38,455 nucleotides of DNA, taken from contig VAXM01000097.1 in the NCBI GenBank assembly GCA_005883335.1, positions 1 to 38,455 on the forward strand, read 5' to 3'. The notes below the pieces were generated by a model. The model had not been told where the DNA came from and made no database searches. It saw only the letters and a list, made by a program, of their open reading frames with translations. Below, piece after piece: positions 7,228 to 15,580 of this stretch. Numbering within the stretch: position 1 is the stretch's first letter; each line of letters opens with the position of its first letter. The translations under genes were made by a program, and so were the position numbers. This DNA is from Actinomycetota bacterium. Its GTDB lineage: Bacteria; Actinomycetota; Thermoleophilia; Gaiellales; Gaiellaceae.

Positions 7228-7397
7228 TTCTTACGGCGGCGCAGGAGGTATAGCCGTCCGGCGCCGAGCGCGATGAAGAGCAGGCCGATCACGATGCCCA
7301 CGCCGCCGCCGGCGATGGCGGTCCTGACGATCAGCGCGATCCCGATGCCGATCGCGACGACCCCGAACGTGCCGACGAGGTCTCGGTACAAGTTCAC
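7224..7397 (-). CDS. Small two-segment membrane protein (57 residues), missed by the ORF track
   Basis: A GTG start overlaps the TGA of the upstream APC-UspA gene (GTGA), so the gene is translationally coupled to it. The translation has two hydrophobic stretches: LVGTFGVVAIGIGIALIV, and GGGVGIVIGLLFIALGAG. It ends LYLLRRRKN, a positive tail expected to face the cytosol. I recognise no family. Coupling suggests an accessory subunit of the permease, or a small stabilising peptide. The stop codon lies in the double-hairpin repeat. Confidence 0.75.
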   Translation of the reverse strand: MNLYRDLVGTFGVVAIGIGIALIVRTAIAGGGVGIVIGLLFIALGAGRLYLLRRRKN

Positions 7398-9286
7398 GCC
7401 GCCTTCGGCGCGGCGGCGACCATCACCCGGCAGGGCGCGTTCTTGAGCACGTAGTCCGCGGTGTCGCCGAAGATCCGGCCGCGCCGCCGCCGCACATCCC
7501 TACGCGGCGCGCCCATGACGATGATCTCGCTGTTGCGCCGCGTGGCCTCCTCGACGATCGCCGGGCCTGCCCGGCGCCCGCGCACGATCCGGCCGATCAC
7601 GTTCACGCCGTAGGCGTCGCCGATCGCCCGGGCCTCGTCGAGCACTTCGTTCGCCCGCTCCTCCTCGCGCGGCAGCTCGGCGTCGAGCGGCAGCTCCAGC
7701 GGCACCTCGATCACAGTCAACGCGACGATCGAGGCGGCGCGCTCCGTCGCCAGCCTGCAGGCGAGGTCGATCGCCTCCTCCGACTCGTGGCGGCCGACGA
7801 TCGGCACGAGCACGTTCCGGTACTCCAGCGCAAGGGCCGGCCCCATCGCGACGGGCGCGCGAATCGTCTCGGTCAGCGGCACGTGCAAGACCCTGCGGCG
7901 GTAGGCCCAGTAAGCGACAAAGCCCACGATCAGCCAGCCGAGGCCTGCGTAGCGGGTCCCCGGGCTCTGGACGACCACCACGAGCCACGCCAGCGCCGTC
8001 GCCGTCCCGCCGAAGACCGCGAACAGGGGCCAGTCGACTCCGCAGAAGCGGAAGTTCGGCCGCGCGCGGAACGCGAGCTCTTCGTCGCGATACCGTCGCC
8101 GAAGCTGGACGACCGACGCGTGCGCGACCGTGAACGAGAGCATCGCCCCGAACGAGTACATCGTCCCGAGGAACTTCGTCTTGCCCGGAAGGAGGATGAG
8201 GATCGAGACGAAGCCGGCGAAGACGAGCAGTGCGAGCCACGGCGTCTTAAAGCGCGGGTGGAGGCGCCGGAAGACCTCCGGCAACTGCCGGTAGGTCGCC
8301 ATCGAATACGTGATCCGCGAGGCGCCGATGATCCCGGCGTTGGTCGCGATGAAGAGGATCGTCCCGGCGAGCAGGCCGACGTAGACCTTGAGCACGCTCA
8401 ACAGGGTTCCGTGGATGCCGAGGTTCTCGACGAGGCCGAGCACGGGGTCGTTCTGGAAGCCGTGCTGCTGCGGCGGCAGCGCGAGCAGCGTCGTCTCCTT
8501 GCCGGCGATGTGGTGAACCGGCAGCGCCGAGAGCGCGATCATCGGCAGCGTGAAGTAGATCGCGAAGACGGCGACGGCGACCCAGCCGATCGAGCGCGGG
8601 ATCGCCTTGACCGGGTCGCGCGTCTCTTCCGCGAGGTTCGACACGGTCTCGATCCCGGTGTAGGCGATCATCCCCACCGGAATCGCGAGGAAGAACTGCG
8701 ACCACGTGGGTGCGGTGCCGAAGTGGACGTTGCCGGTCAGCGTCGAGGGGCTGAAGATCAGCGCGAACCCGATCAGCACGAGCAGGACCTGGGTCCCGAA
8801 GTCGATCAGGGCGAGGAAGATGTTCAGGCGCGCCGACTCCTGAATCCCGACGACGTTCAGAAGCACGAGCACGACGATCACCGCCGCGCCGCCGATGATG
8901 TCCCAGGGGTTCTGTCGCAGCGGTCCCCAGAAGATCGAGAGGTAGTGCGGCACGAAGAACGCCGAGATGGCGATCGTGATGATGTAGTTGAGCATCTGGG
9001 CCCAGGCGGCGCCGAACGACGCGAGCTCGTTGAAGGCGTGGCGCGCGAAGCTGGAGGAGCCGCCGGCTTCGGGGTAACGGACCGTTCCCTCCGCGTAGGT
9101 GAGCGCCGTCGCGGCGAAGAAGACGCCCGCGATCACGAAGACGAGGGGCGTCAGTCCGAGCGCGAAGACGGCGGTGACGCCGAGCGCGTAGTAGATCGAC
9201 GAGCCGACGTTCCCGTAAGCCGTGGCGAACAGCGCCGGCGTGCCGAGCACGCGCTCGAGCCGCTGCTGCCGCCTACGCCGTGACAT
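7394..9286 (-). CDS. APC-family permease with C-terminal UspA domain, second copy
   Basis: The 630-residue protein is a paralogue of the 5204-7099 gene with the same layout. An APC core occupies residues 12-465 (LFATAYGNVGSSIYYALG, and YTGIETVSNLAEETRDPVKA). A UspA-like domain runs from about residue 490 (RNVLVPIVGRHESEEAIDLA) and ends GDTADYVLKNAPCRVMV. The tail MGAPRRDVRRRRG is unusually basic. Two such fusions in tandem beside TrkA-type proteins suggest stress- or nucleotide-gated transport. Substrate cannot be read from sequence; amino acids are the default for the family and K+ is favoured only by context. ATG at 9286 precedes the first membrane helix by a basic leader. Confidence 0.87.
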   Translation of the reverse strand: MSRRRRQQRLERVLGTPALFATAYGNVGSSIYYALGVTAVFALGLTPLVFVIAGVFFAATALTYAEGTVRYPEAGGSSSFARHAFNELASFGAAWAQMLNYIITIAISAFFVPHYLSIFWGPLRQNPWDIIGGAAVIVVLVLLNVVGIQESARLNIFLALIDFGTQVLLVLIGFALIFSPSTLTGNVHFGTAPTWSQFFLAIPVGMIAYTGIETVSNLAEETRDPVKAIPRSIGWVAVAVFAIYFTLPMIALSALPVHHIAGKETTLLALPPQQHGFQNDPVLGLVENLGIHGTLLSVLKVYVGLLAGTILFIATNAGIIGASRITYSMATYRQLPEVFRRLHPRFKTPWLALLVFAGFVSILILLPGKTKFLGTMYSFGAMLSFTVAHASVVQLRRRYRDEELAFRARPNFRFCGVDWPLFAVFGGTATALAWLVVVVQSPGTRYAGLGWLIVGFVAYWAYRRRVLHVPLTETIRAPVAMGPALALEYRNVLVPIVGRHESEEAIDLACRLATERAASIVALTVIEVPLELPLDAELPREEERANEVLDEARAIGDAYGVNVIGRIVRGRRAGPAIVEEATRRNSEIIVMGAPRRDVRRRRGRIFGDTADYVLKNAPCRVMVAAAPKAA

Positions 9287-9335
9287 CGCGTCGGGACTCT
9301 ATTGCGGTGCGCGGTCGCTCAGCACGGCCCTGCCT

Positions 9336-9357
9336 GGGGACTGTCCCCTGACATGTC
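9336..9357. repeat. Compound palindrome GGGGACTGTCCCC plus GACATGTC
   Basis: Between hppA and the second APC permease lie two adjacent palindromes: GGGGAC-T-GTCCCC (9336-9348) and GACATGTC (9350-9357). A close variant, GGGACAGTCCC, occurs at 31778-31788 inside the DUF2520 gene. It could be a dispersed repeat, protein site or weak terminator for hppA. Confidence 0.5.
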
Positions 9358-9364
9358 CAAGAGC

Positions 9365-11407
9365 TTAGGTGTGGATGCTGACGACGAGCGGGACGATCAG
9401 GATCGCGACGATGTTGGTGATTTTGATCATCGGGTTGATCGCCGGGCCCGCGGTGTCCTTGTAGGGATCTCCCACGGTGTCGCCGGTCACGGCGGCCGCG
9501 TGGGCCTCCGAGCCCTTCCCGCCGAACGCACCGTCCTCAATCAGCTTCTTCGCGTTGTCCCAGGCCCCACCGCCCGAAGTCATCGCGATCGCGAGGAAGA
9601 GCCCGGTCACGATCGTCCCGATCAGGAGCCCGCCCAGCATGCGCGGGTTGATCAGCCCGACCACGATCGGGAAGCCGATCGGGATCAACGCCGGGATCAT
9701 CATGCTCTTGATCGCAGAGCCGGTGACGATGTCGATCGCCCGCCCGTACTCGGGCCGCGCTGTGCCCTCCATGATCCCGGGGATCTCGGCGAACTGTCGC
9801 CGCACCTCGGTCACGACCTGACCGCCGACGCGTCCCACCGCCTCCATCGCCAGCGAGGCGAACAGGAACGGCATCAGCCCGCCGATGAATAGGCCGGCGA
9901 CGACCCACGCGTCGCTGAGACTGAACGCGAGCGTCAGTCCCTGATTCGACAGCTCCGTCGTGTACGAGTCGAACAGCACGAGCGCTGCAAGAGCGGCCGA
10001 CCCGATCGCGTAGCCCTTCGTCACCGCCTTGGTCGTGTTCCCGACGGCGTCGAGCGGATCGGTGATCGCGCGCACCGACTCATCCAGGTCGGCCATCTCT
10101 GCGATTCCGCCCGCGTTGTCGGTGACGGGCCCGTACGCGTCGAGCGCCACGATCAGACCGGTCATCGAGAGCTGCGCCATCACGGCGACCCCGATCCCGA
10201 AGAGCCCCGCGAAGTGATGCGCGACGAGGATCCCGGCCGCGATCACGATCACCGGCGCGCCGGTCGCCTGCATCCCGACCGCGAGGCCCTCGATGATGTT
10301 CGTGGCGTGCCCGGTCCGCGAGGCGCTGGAGATCATCTTCACCGGCCGCCAGCGCGTCCCCGTGTAGTACTCGGTGATCGCGACCAGCAGGAACGTGACG
10401 ATCAGGCCGACGAGCGCCGAGATGTAGAGATCCCAGAAGTTGAAGCGGCTCGCCGGCGAATCGAAGGCCATCACGACCGGGATGAACCCGAGAGCCGAGA
10501 GGAATGTCGAGACCGCGACCGCCTTGTAGAGCGCGTTCATGATCGACCCGCCCCGCCCGACGCGCGCGAAGAACACGCCGACCACCGAGGTCAGGATCGA
10601 GATCCCGCCGATCGCCAGTGGCAAGAGCCACAGGCGGCTCGTCGGGAACGCCTTCGCGAGGAGCATCACGGCCACCGCGGTGACCGCATAGGTCTCGAAG
10701 AGATCCGCCGCCATGCCGGCGCAGTCGCCGACGTTGTCGCCGACGTTGTCCGCGATCACGGCCGGGTTCCGCGGGTCGTCCTCGGGGATGCCCGCCTCGA
10801 TCTTTCCGACAAGGTCGGCGCCGACGTCTGCGGCCTTCGTGTAGATGCCGCCGCCGAGTCGCGCGAACACGGAGATCAGCGACCCGCCGAACGCGAGCCC
10901 GACCAGGTCGTCGATCGCGGACTCGTGCGAGTGACCGAGCCAGCCGGTCAGCACCCAGTAGTAGCCCGCGACCCCGAGCAGGCCGAGCCCGACCACGAGC
11001 ATCCCGGTGACCGAGCCCGCGCGGAACGCGACGTTCAGCGCCGGCTTGAGGCCGTGCTTCGCGGCCTCGGCGGTGCGCACGTTCGAGCGGACGGCGACGT
11101 TCATCCCAATGAAGCCGGCCGCCGCCGAGAGCACAGCGCCGATCAGGAACCCGACCGCAGTCCCCCAGCCGAGCTTGTTGTAGAAACCGAGCAGGAGGAA
11201 CGGCACGATCGCGACGATCGCGATCGTCGTGTACTGGCGGCGCAGGTAGGCGGCTGCGCCCTCCTGGACCGCACGCGCGATCTCCTGCATCCGCTCGGTT
11301 CCGCCGGGGCGGCCGAGCACCCAGAAGGTCAGCCCGACGCCGAAGCCGATCCCGATCGCCGAGCAGACGAGGGCGAAGAGAACCGCGTGGTCACTGAAGA
11401 AATCGAT
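9365..11407 (-). CDS. hppA: Membrane-bound proton-translocating pyrophosphatase, K+-independent type
   Basis: This enzyme couples hydrolysis of cytosolic pyrophosphate to ion export across the membrane. The substrate loop is complete: [19 protein letters not shown], then [20 protein letters not shown]. The segment [19 protein letters not shown] has the Lys and Thr that mark K+-independent H+-pumping members (K+-dependent ones have Ala there). The ORF track starts at 11320 (GTG, 651 residues), but that cuts the first helix. The frame stays open upstream and encodes [28 protein letters not shown] lies 7 bases before an in-frame ATC at 11405-11407. No ATG, GTG or TTG is available upstream of the helix, so I extend to this ATC (680 residues). 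Confidence 0.9.
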   Translation of the reverse strand: MDFFSDHAVLFALVCSAIGIGFGVGLTFWVLGRPGGTERMQEIARAVQEGAAAYLRRQYTTIAIVAIVPFLLLGFYNKLGWGTAVGFLIGAVLSAAAGFIGMNVAVRSNVRTAEAAKHGLKPALNVAFRAGSVTGMLVVGLGLLGVAGYYWVLTGWLGHSHESAIDDLVGLAFGGSLISVFARLGGGIYTKAADVGADLVGKIEAGIPEDDPRNPAVIADNVGDNVGDCAGMAADLFETYAVTAVAVMLLAKAFPTSRLWLLPLAIGGISILTSVVGVFFARVGRGGSIMNALYKAVAVSTFLSALGFIPVVMAFDSPASRFNFWDLYISALVGLIVTFLLVAITEYYTGTRWRPVKMISSASRTGHATNIIEGLAVGMQATGAPVIVIAAGILVAHHFAGLFGIGVAVMAQLSMTGLIVALDAYGPVTDNAGGIAEMADLDESVRAITDPLDAVGNTTKAVTKGYAIGSAALAALVLFDSYTTELSNQGLTLAFSLSDAWVVAGLFIGGLMPFLFASLAMEAVGRVGGQVVTEVRRQFAEIPGIMEGTARPEYGRAIDIVTGSAIKSMMIPALIPIGFPIVVGLINPRMLGGLLIGTIVTGLFLAIAMTSGGGAWDNAKKLIEDGAFGGKGSEAHAAAVTGDTVGDPYKDTAGPAINPMIKITNIVAILIVPLVVSIHT

Positions 11408-11471
11408 CGGAGGGCCTCCCTCAAGGTCAGCGCCGAGGCACCCCGGCGCCGCGGTTTTCTATCACAGGCGG

Positions 11472-12263
11472 TTAGACGCGTGCCCCGCGGAGGGCTGTGG
11501 CGCAGAGATGCTCTTCGGGCTGCGGCGGGATCTTCGGGACGACCGCGAAGAGAAGCTCGCGCAGGCGTTCATTGTTCGCCTGGAAGACCTCGATCACCGC
11601 CTCGTGGCTCACCGGAGGCGTGCCGTCGACGCCGACGTCGTGGTCGGTGACCATCGAGATGTTCGCGTAGCAGAGCTCGAGCTCGCGTGCGAGGTAGCCC
11701 TCGGGATACGCGGTCATGTTGATCACGTCCCAACCTGCGTCCTGGAACCACTTCGACTCGGCCCGCGTGGAGAAGCGCGGGCCCTGGATCGTCACGACCG
11801 TGCCGCCGTTCCGGACCGGGATCCCGAGCTCGCCCGCGGTCTCGACCAGCAGCCGCCGGAGGTCCGGACAGTAGGGGTCGGCCGCCGAGACGTGCGTCGT
11901 CTCAGGACCGTCGTAGAAGGTGTCGGCGCGGCCGGTGGTGCGGTCGACGAACTGGTCGCAGACGACGAACTCGCCGAGCCGCAGCTCTGCCTTCAAGGCA
12001 CCCGAAGCGTTCGGCCCGATGATCCGGCGCACGCCGAGCTCCTTCATCCCCCAGACGTTGGCGCGATACGGGATCCGGTGCGGCGGCAGCTCGTGCGCCG
12101 GCCCGTGGCGCGGGAGGAATGCGACGCGCTTGTCCCCAATCTCGCCGATCACGAACGGCGCGGACGGCTTGCCGTACGGCGTGTCGAGCTCGACTTCCTC
12201 CACGTCCTCGAGGAACGCGTAGAAGCCGGAGCCCCCGAAGATCCCGATCTCGGCGCCCGCCAT
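11472..12263 (-). CDS. mtnP: S-methyl-5'-thioadenosine phosphorylase
   Basis: The 263-residue protein belongs to the purine nucleoside phosphorylase family 2. Visible motifs are GIFGGSGFY at the N-terminus, the phosphate-contact FLPRHGPAHELPPH, GGTVVTIQGPRFSTRAES, and the nucleoside-site INMTAYPEGYLARE. MVTDHDVG supplies the base-binding aspartates. The enzyme splits methylthioadenosine, a by-product of polyamine and other AdoMet-using reactions, into adenine and methylthioribose-1-phosphate. NMT at the sugar site and the His in VTDHD favour MTA over inosine or guanosine, though some family members accept inosine. No further methionine-salvage genes are in the window. Its ATG lies 13 bases after the stop of the broken propeller gene, so they may be co-transcribed. 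Confidence 0.92.
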   Translation of the reverse strand: MAGAEIGIFGGSGFYAFLEDVEEVELDTPYGKPSAPFVIGEIGDKRVAFLPRHGPAHELPPHRIPYRANVWGMKELGVRRIIGPNASGALKAELRLGEFVVCDQFVDRTTGRADTFYDGPETTHVSAADPYCPDLRRLLVETAGELGIPVRNGGTVVTIQGPRFSTRAESKWFQDAGWDVINMTAYPEGYLARELELCYANISMVTDHDVGVDGTPPVSHEAVIEVFQANNERLRELLFAVVPKIPPQPEEHLCATALRGARV

Positions 12264-12276
12264 CAGGCGGCGGAGC

Positions 12277-14056
12277 CTAACGCCCGACGGTCAGCTTGAC
12301 CTTCGCGTGGCTCCCGAGGTGCCGGCCCGGGGCCGGCGATTGTGCAAGGACACGGCCACGAGGGGCCTTGAGCGTGCGCTTACGGGTGATCTTGCCCAGG
12401 CGGCAGTGCCGCGACCGGATCCGCGCGCGCGCCTTCCCGAGCCGCAGGCCGACCACACGCGGGACCTGGCAGGCCGGCTCAAAGGCCGGCGCCGGGGCCG
12501 ACGGGTCGACCCTCCCCCACCACGTCGCCCAGCGCCCGGATCCGTCACCGGCCCCGACCGGCCGTCCCGCGTACTCCTGGATCGTCCAGAGCGAGCGGTC
12601 GTCCAACGGGTCAACCTGTGCGGCGCTGTAGTCGCCCCACCGGTTGCGACTCCCGCCGAAGGTCTTGACGTACGTGCCTTCACCCGCCTTCAGCGTGACC
12701 GGAGCGCGCATCGCGTTGGGCGGATCGGTGCCGTAGCGGAACGCGTAGGCGGCCGAGGGGAAGCCGGTCGAGCGGAAGGCCGAGAAGCCGACCAGGACGT
12801 CGTCCACCGCGTTGACGGAGATGGAGGGATAGGCGTACCAGCGGCCGCCGTTGGATCCGGTCGCGCTCCGGTCGGCGATCCGGCCGCCCTGCACGAACGC
12901 GCCGGTGCGGTCGAGCTCGATCCACTGGACGGCTCGCGTAGTAGACGTGGCCGTTGCGGAAGACGGCGTTGCCGATTCGCGCGTCTTCCGAGTCGACCGG
13001 GTAGCCGCCACGCTGCGGGAGGAGGTCGCCGCCGCCGGGGATCGTCCACGGGCCGAGCGGGTTCGTCAGCGATGCGCCGCCGGCGAGCGTGGTTCCCACG
13101 AGCGAGAAGAAGTAGTACGTGCCGGCGCCGCTCGCTCCATGTTCTACGAGGTAGAGCGTGCTCTCCGTCGGCGAGTAGGTGACCGCCGGCTGGATCGTGA
13201 AGCCGTTCGGGATCGAGATCGCGGCCGGTGCGAAAACAGCGTTCGCTCTGAGCGCGGGGTAGTCGATCACAAAGAGCTTGGAGAGGCCCGCGTACTCGCC
13301 GGTCGCGCTCGTGAACAGGTTGACGCCGATCGCAACGGTGCTCTGGTTGAAGCCGAGCGTCGGGAAGTCGGCCCAGGTCGCGCCGGTCGGGTCGACGCCG
13401 ACGGAGTAGAGGTGCCAGCTCCCGGTTGGATCAGCCGAGTCCGAGATGCCGTAGAGAACCGCCGAGGCAGGCCCCCCGGGATCCGCGACTGCCGCGACGA
13501 GCCAGCGGCCCGAGTACGGGTCGTAGAGGACGCGCGGGTCGAACGGCATAACCGCGCCGACCGAGGCCCAGAACGTCGACATCGAGACCGACGCGAGCAC
13601 CTTTCCGTCGGCGCGGTCCTGGATCACGTAGTTGCTGTTCAGCGTCGACATCAGCCGGGTCGGACCGACCGCCCCCGCGGTGTCGGGCGGGATGAAGCTG
13701 GTCGTCGTGCCGTTGCGGGCTGCGTCGCGCTGAGCCAGGAAGCCCTGCGATGGAGCAGGCGAAGCCGCGCTCAGGGGTCCGTCCGGAAGGCCGAGCGGAG
13801 GCGCGAACGGCGAGGCCACCGTGATGTGGACGTTCGGCTCGGCCCGCTCCTGCGGCTCGGGCATCAAGCCTGGATGGAGCGGGCCGTACGCATGGCGCTG
13901 CGCGTCGAAGCGCGAGAGTTGCGCGAAGTCGACGAGGCTCGCGCGCGAGACGCCTACACGCGTGGCAGGGTAGGGCGTCGTCGCGCCGGCCTGCGCGCCC
14001 ACGCCCAGCGCAAGGCCCGCGATCCCGCCGACAACCAGCAGCAGCGTGCCCCTCAC
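12277..14056 (-). pseudogene. Secreted beta-propeller protein with C-terminal PASTA-like domain, frameshifted
   Basis: Two ORFs form one gene. The first (from GTG 14056) has a signal peptide (LLLVVGGIAGLALGVGAQA) and propeller-like repeats such as SFIPPDTAGAVGPTRLMSTL and DPRVLYDPYSGRWLVAAVA. Near 12930-12945, after GHVYYAS, the similarity passes to the frame of 12277-13011 (AVQWIELDRTGAFV), continues through the propeller and ends in a PASTA-like domain (VPRVVGLRLGKARARIRS, then a G-x-V-x-x-Q-x-P-x-x-G pattern). The join needs a 1-base insertion or a loss of 3n+2 bases, and the spacing suggests about ten residues are missing. It is either a true pseudogene or an assembly error. The protein was probably exported to the cell wall. 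Confidence 0.75.
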
Positions 14057-14095
14057 CCGCAGTCCCCTCTCTTGCTCAACCAGCCCCTACTAATC

Positions 14096-14124
14096 GTTAT
14101 AGGCCGCGGAGCCGCTCGCTACAA
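14096..14124 (-). promoter_or_regulatory. Housekeeping-type promoter
   Basis: On the minus strand TTGTAG is followed after exactly 17 bases by TATAAC. This is one of the best sigma-70-type matches I found in the window. It lies 40 bases before the GTG of the propeller/PASTA gene and in the gap after the DUF1844 gene, so it should drive the propeller gene and possibly mtnP. Confidence 0.6.
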
Positions 14125-14135
14125 GGCCAGTTCGG

Positions 14136-14423
14136 CTAGGACCCTGCGGCGACCGCGGAGGCGTAGGCGAGTTGCATGTTCGCGAGCACCTGCTGGAAGT
14201 CCCGCAGCGCCTCCTCCGGGATCGATCCCTCCAGCACCGGGACGAGCGCCTTGAGCGACTCGATCGCGAGCTTCGCCTGGTCGAGGTCCTTCGTCTCGCC
14301 GCTCAGCCGGTGGTAGCCGAGCGAGGAGACGGTGTAGAGGGTCTGCAGGAGCAGGTCGGAGACCTTGAGCTTCGCCAGCTCGGCCTGAAGCTCCTCGACC
14401 AGCTGCTGCTCGTCATCAGACAA
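14136..14423 (-). CDS. DUF1844 family protein
   Basis: This 95-residue, all-helical acidic protein matches DUF1844: VEELQAELAKLKVSDLLLQTLYTV, then LDQAKLAIESLKALVPVLE. The function of the family is unknown. The start is TTG at 14423, which overlaps the TGA of the carboxylate-amine ligase gene by 8 bases, so translation is coupled. It is the last gene of the Rex-led operon. Length and layout are normal for the family. Confidence 0.85.
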   Translation of the reverse strand: MSDDEQQLVEELQAELAKLKVSDLLLQTLYTVSSLGYHRLSGETKDLDQAKLAIESLKALVPVLEGSIPEEALRDFQQVLANMQLAYASAVAAGS

Positions 14424-15570
14424 CCGGGACTCCCGTTTTCACCTGCTCGGCGTAGATCTCCTCGAGCGTCGCGCCGGACTCGTGCCTCGCGATCTGGCGC
14501 TCCGCCGCGTTCGCCGACGGGATGCCGAGATAGGGCGCCGCGCCGATCTCCTCCGCCGCCGGCTGGATCCACTCGAGGAGGCGCTCGAGGTGCGCGCGCG
14601 CGGGACCGGTCTCGCCGGTCTCGAGGTCGATCAGCTCGCCCGAGAGGCCGTGGCGGATCGCACGCCAGAGGTTCTCCTCGATCAGGCGGTGCGGGTGGTC
14701 GGGGAGCGGCTCGCCCTCGTCAAGGGCGTGCGTGATGCGGACGGTCAGCGCGTAGCAGAAGGCGGCGAGCGAGCGGGCCTCGGCCAGGTCGGGCTGCGCG
14801 TCGCAGATGCGGATCTCGACCGTCGGGAAGGCGAGGTGCGGGCGAACGCTCCACCAGATCTGCGTGTGCTCCTCGATCGAGCCCGTGTCGTAGAGGAACC
14901 GCACGTAGCGCTCGAAGCCGTCCCAGCCGTCGTAGGCGTCCGGAACGCCGCAGCGCGGAAACATGCGCGTGAAGATCTGCGTGCGCGCCGAGTGGAGGCC
15001 CGTGTTCACCGCTTCGACGAACGGCGAGCTCGCCGAGAGGGCGAGCAGTTCCGGGAGGTAGTTCCGGAGCGCGTTGTTGACGGCAATCGCGCGGTCCGGG
15101 CCTTTGATCGCCACGTGCACATGGAGGCCGAAGCTGTTGTTGCGCCAGACGACGTAGCGGAGGATCTCGTCGTTCCGGCGGTAGTGCGGGGTGTCGATGA
15201 TCCGCTGCTCCTGCCACGGGCTCCACGGGTGCGTGCCCGTCGCGGCGAGCGCGATCCCGAGCGGCTCGGCCAAGTCGTAGAGCTGCGAGCGGCGCTCGCC
15301 GAGCAGCGCGGCGGCGTCCTCGAAGTTGGCACAGCGGCCGGTGCGGATCTCGACCTCGGACGCGATCAGCTCGCCGACGAGGTGCGGCTCGAGCGGTGTG
15401 CCCTTCGCCGCGGCCTGGAGCTCCTCGAAGCGGTTGGTCAGCGAAAGGGTCGCGGGGTCGAGGACGGCGAACTCCTCCTCGACCGCGACGGCGAAGTCGT
15501 CCGCCGCTTCGAACTGCTCGCGAGCGAACCGAATCTGCTCCTCGGGGCTAAGCCTCTGCGTGTCGCCCAC
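14416..15570 (-). CDS. GCS2-type carboxylate-amine ligase (YbdK-like, glutamate-cysteine ligase fold)
   Basis: The 384-residue product matches the GCS2 family, which includes YbdK and the actinobacterial EgtA enzymes. Clear blocks are AVEEEFAVLDPATLSL, the ELIASEVEIRTG strand, GTHPWSPW, LRYVVWRNNSFGLHVHVAI and PTVEIRICD. These are the ATP/Mg and substrate residues. Members join the gamma-carboxyl of glutamate or a similar acid to an amine, and some make gamma-glutamylcysteine weakly. The ORF track runs to 15951 through the glycosyltransferase; I use GTG at 15570, 10 bases after that gene's stop, with no clear ribosome site. The upstream Rex and glycosyltransferase genes and the nearby glutaredoxin-like gene suggest a redox-thiol role, by inference. 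Confidence 0.83.
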   Translation of the reverse strand: MGDTQRLSPEEQIRFAREQFEAADDFAVAVEEEFAVLDPATLSLTNRFEELQAAAKGTPLEPHLVGELIASEVEIRTGRCANFEDAAALLGERRSQLYDLAEPLGIALAATGTHPWSPWQEQRIIDTPHYRRNDEILRYVVWRNNSFGLHVHVAIKGPDRAIAVNNALRNYLPELLALSASSPFVEAVNTGLHSARTQIFTRMFPRCGVPDAYDGWDGFERYVRFLYDTGSIEEHTQIWWSVRPHLAFPTVEIRICDAQPDLAEARSLAAFCYALTVRITHALDEGEPLPDHPHRLIEENLWRAIRHGLSGELIDLETGETGPARAHLERLLEWIQPAAEEIGAAPYLGIPSANAAERQIARHESGATLEEIYAEQVKTGVPVV

Positions 15571-15580
15571 GGCGACTACA

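Noticed and set aside
10214-11650. 478-residue plus-strand ORF opposite hppA
   Set aside because: It reads as Asp/Arg/Glu-rich nonsense opposite a clear pyrophosphatase, and spans two unrelated genes.
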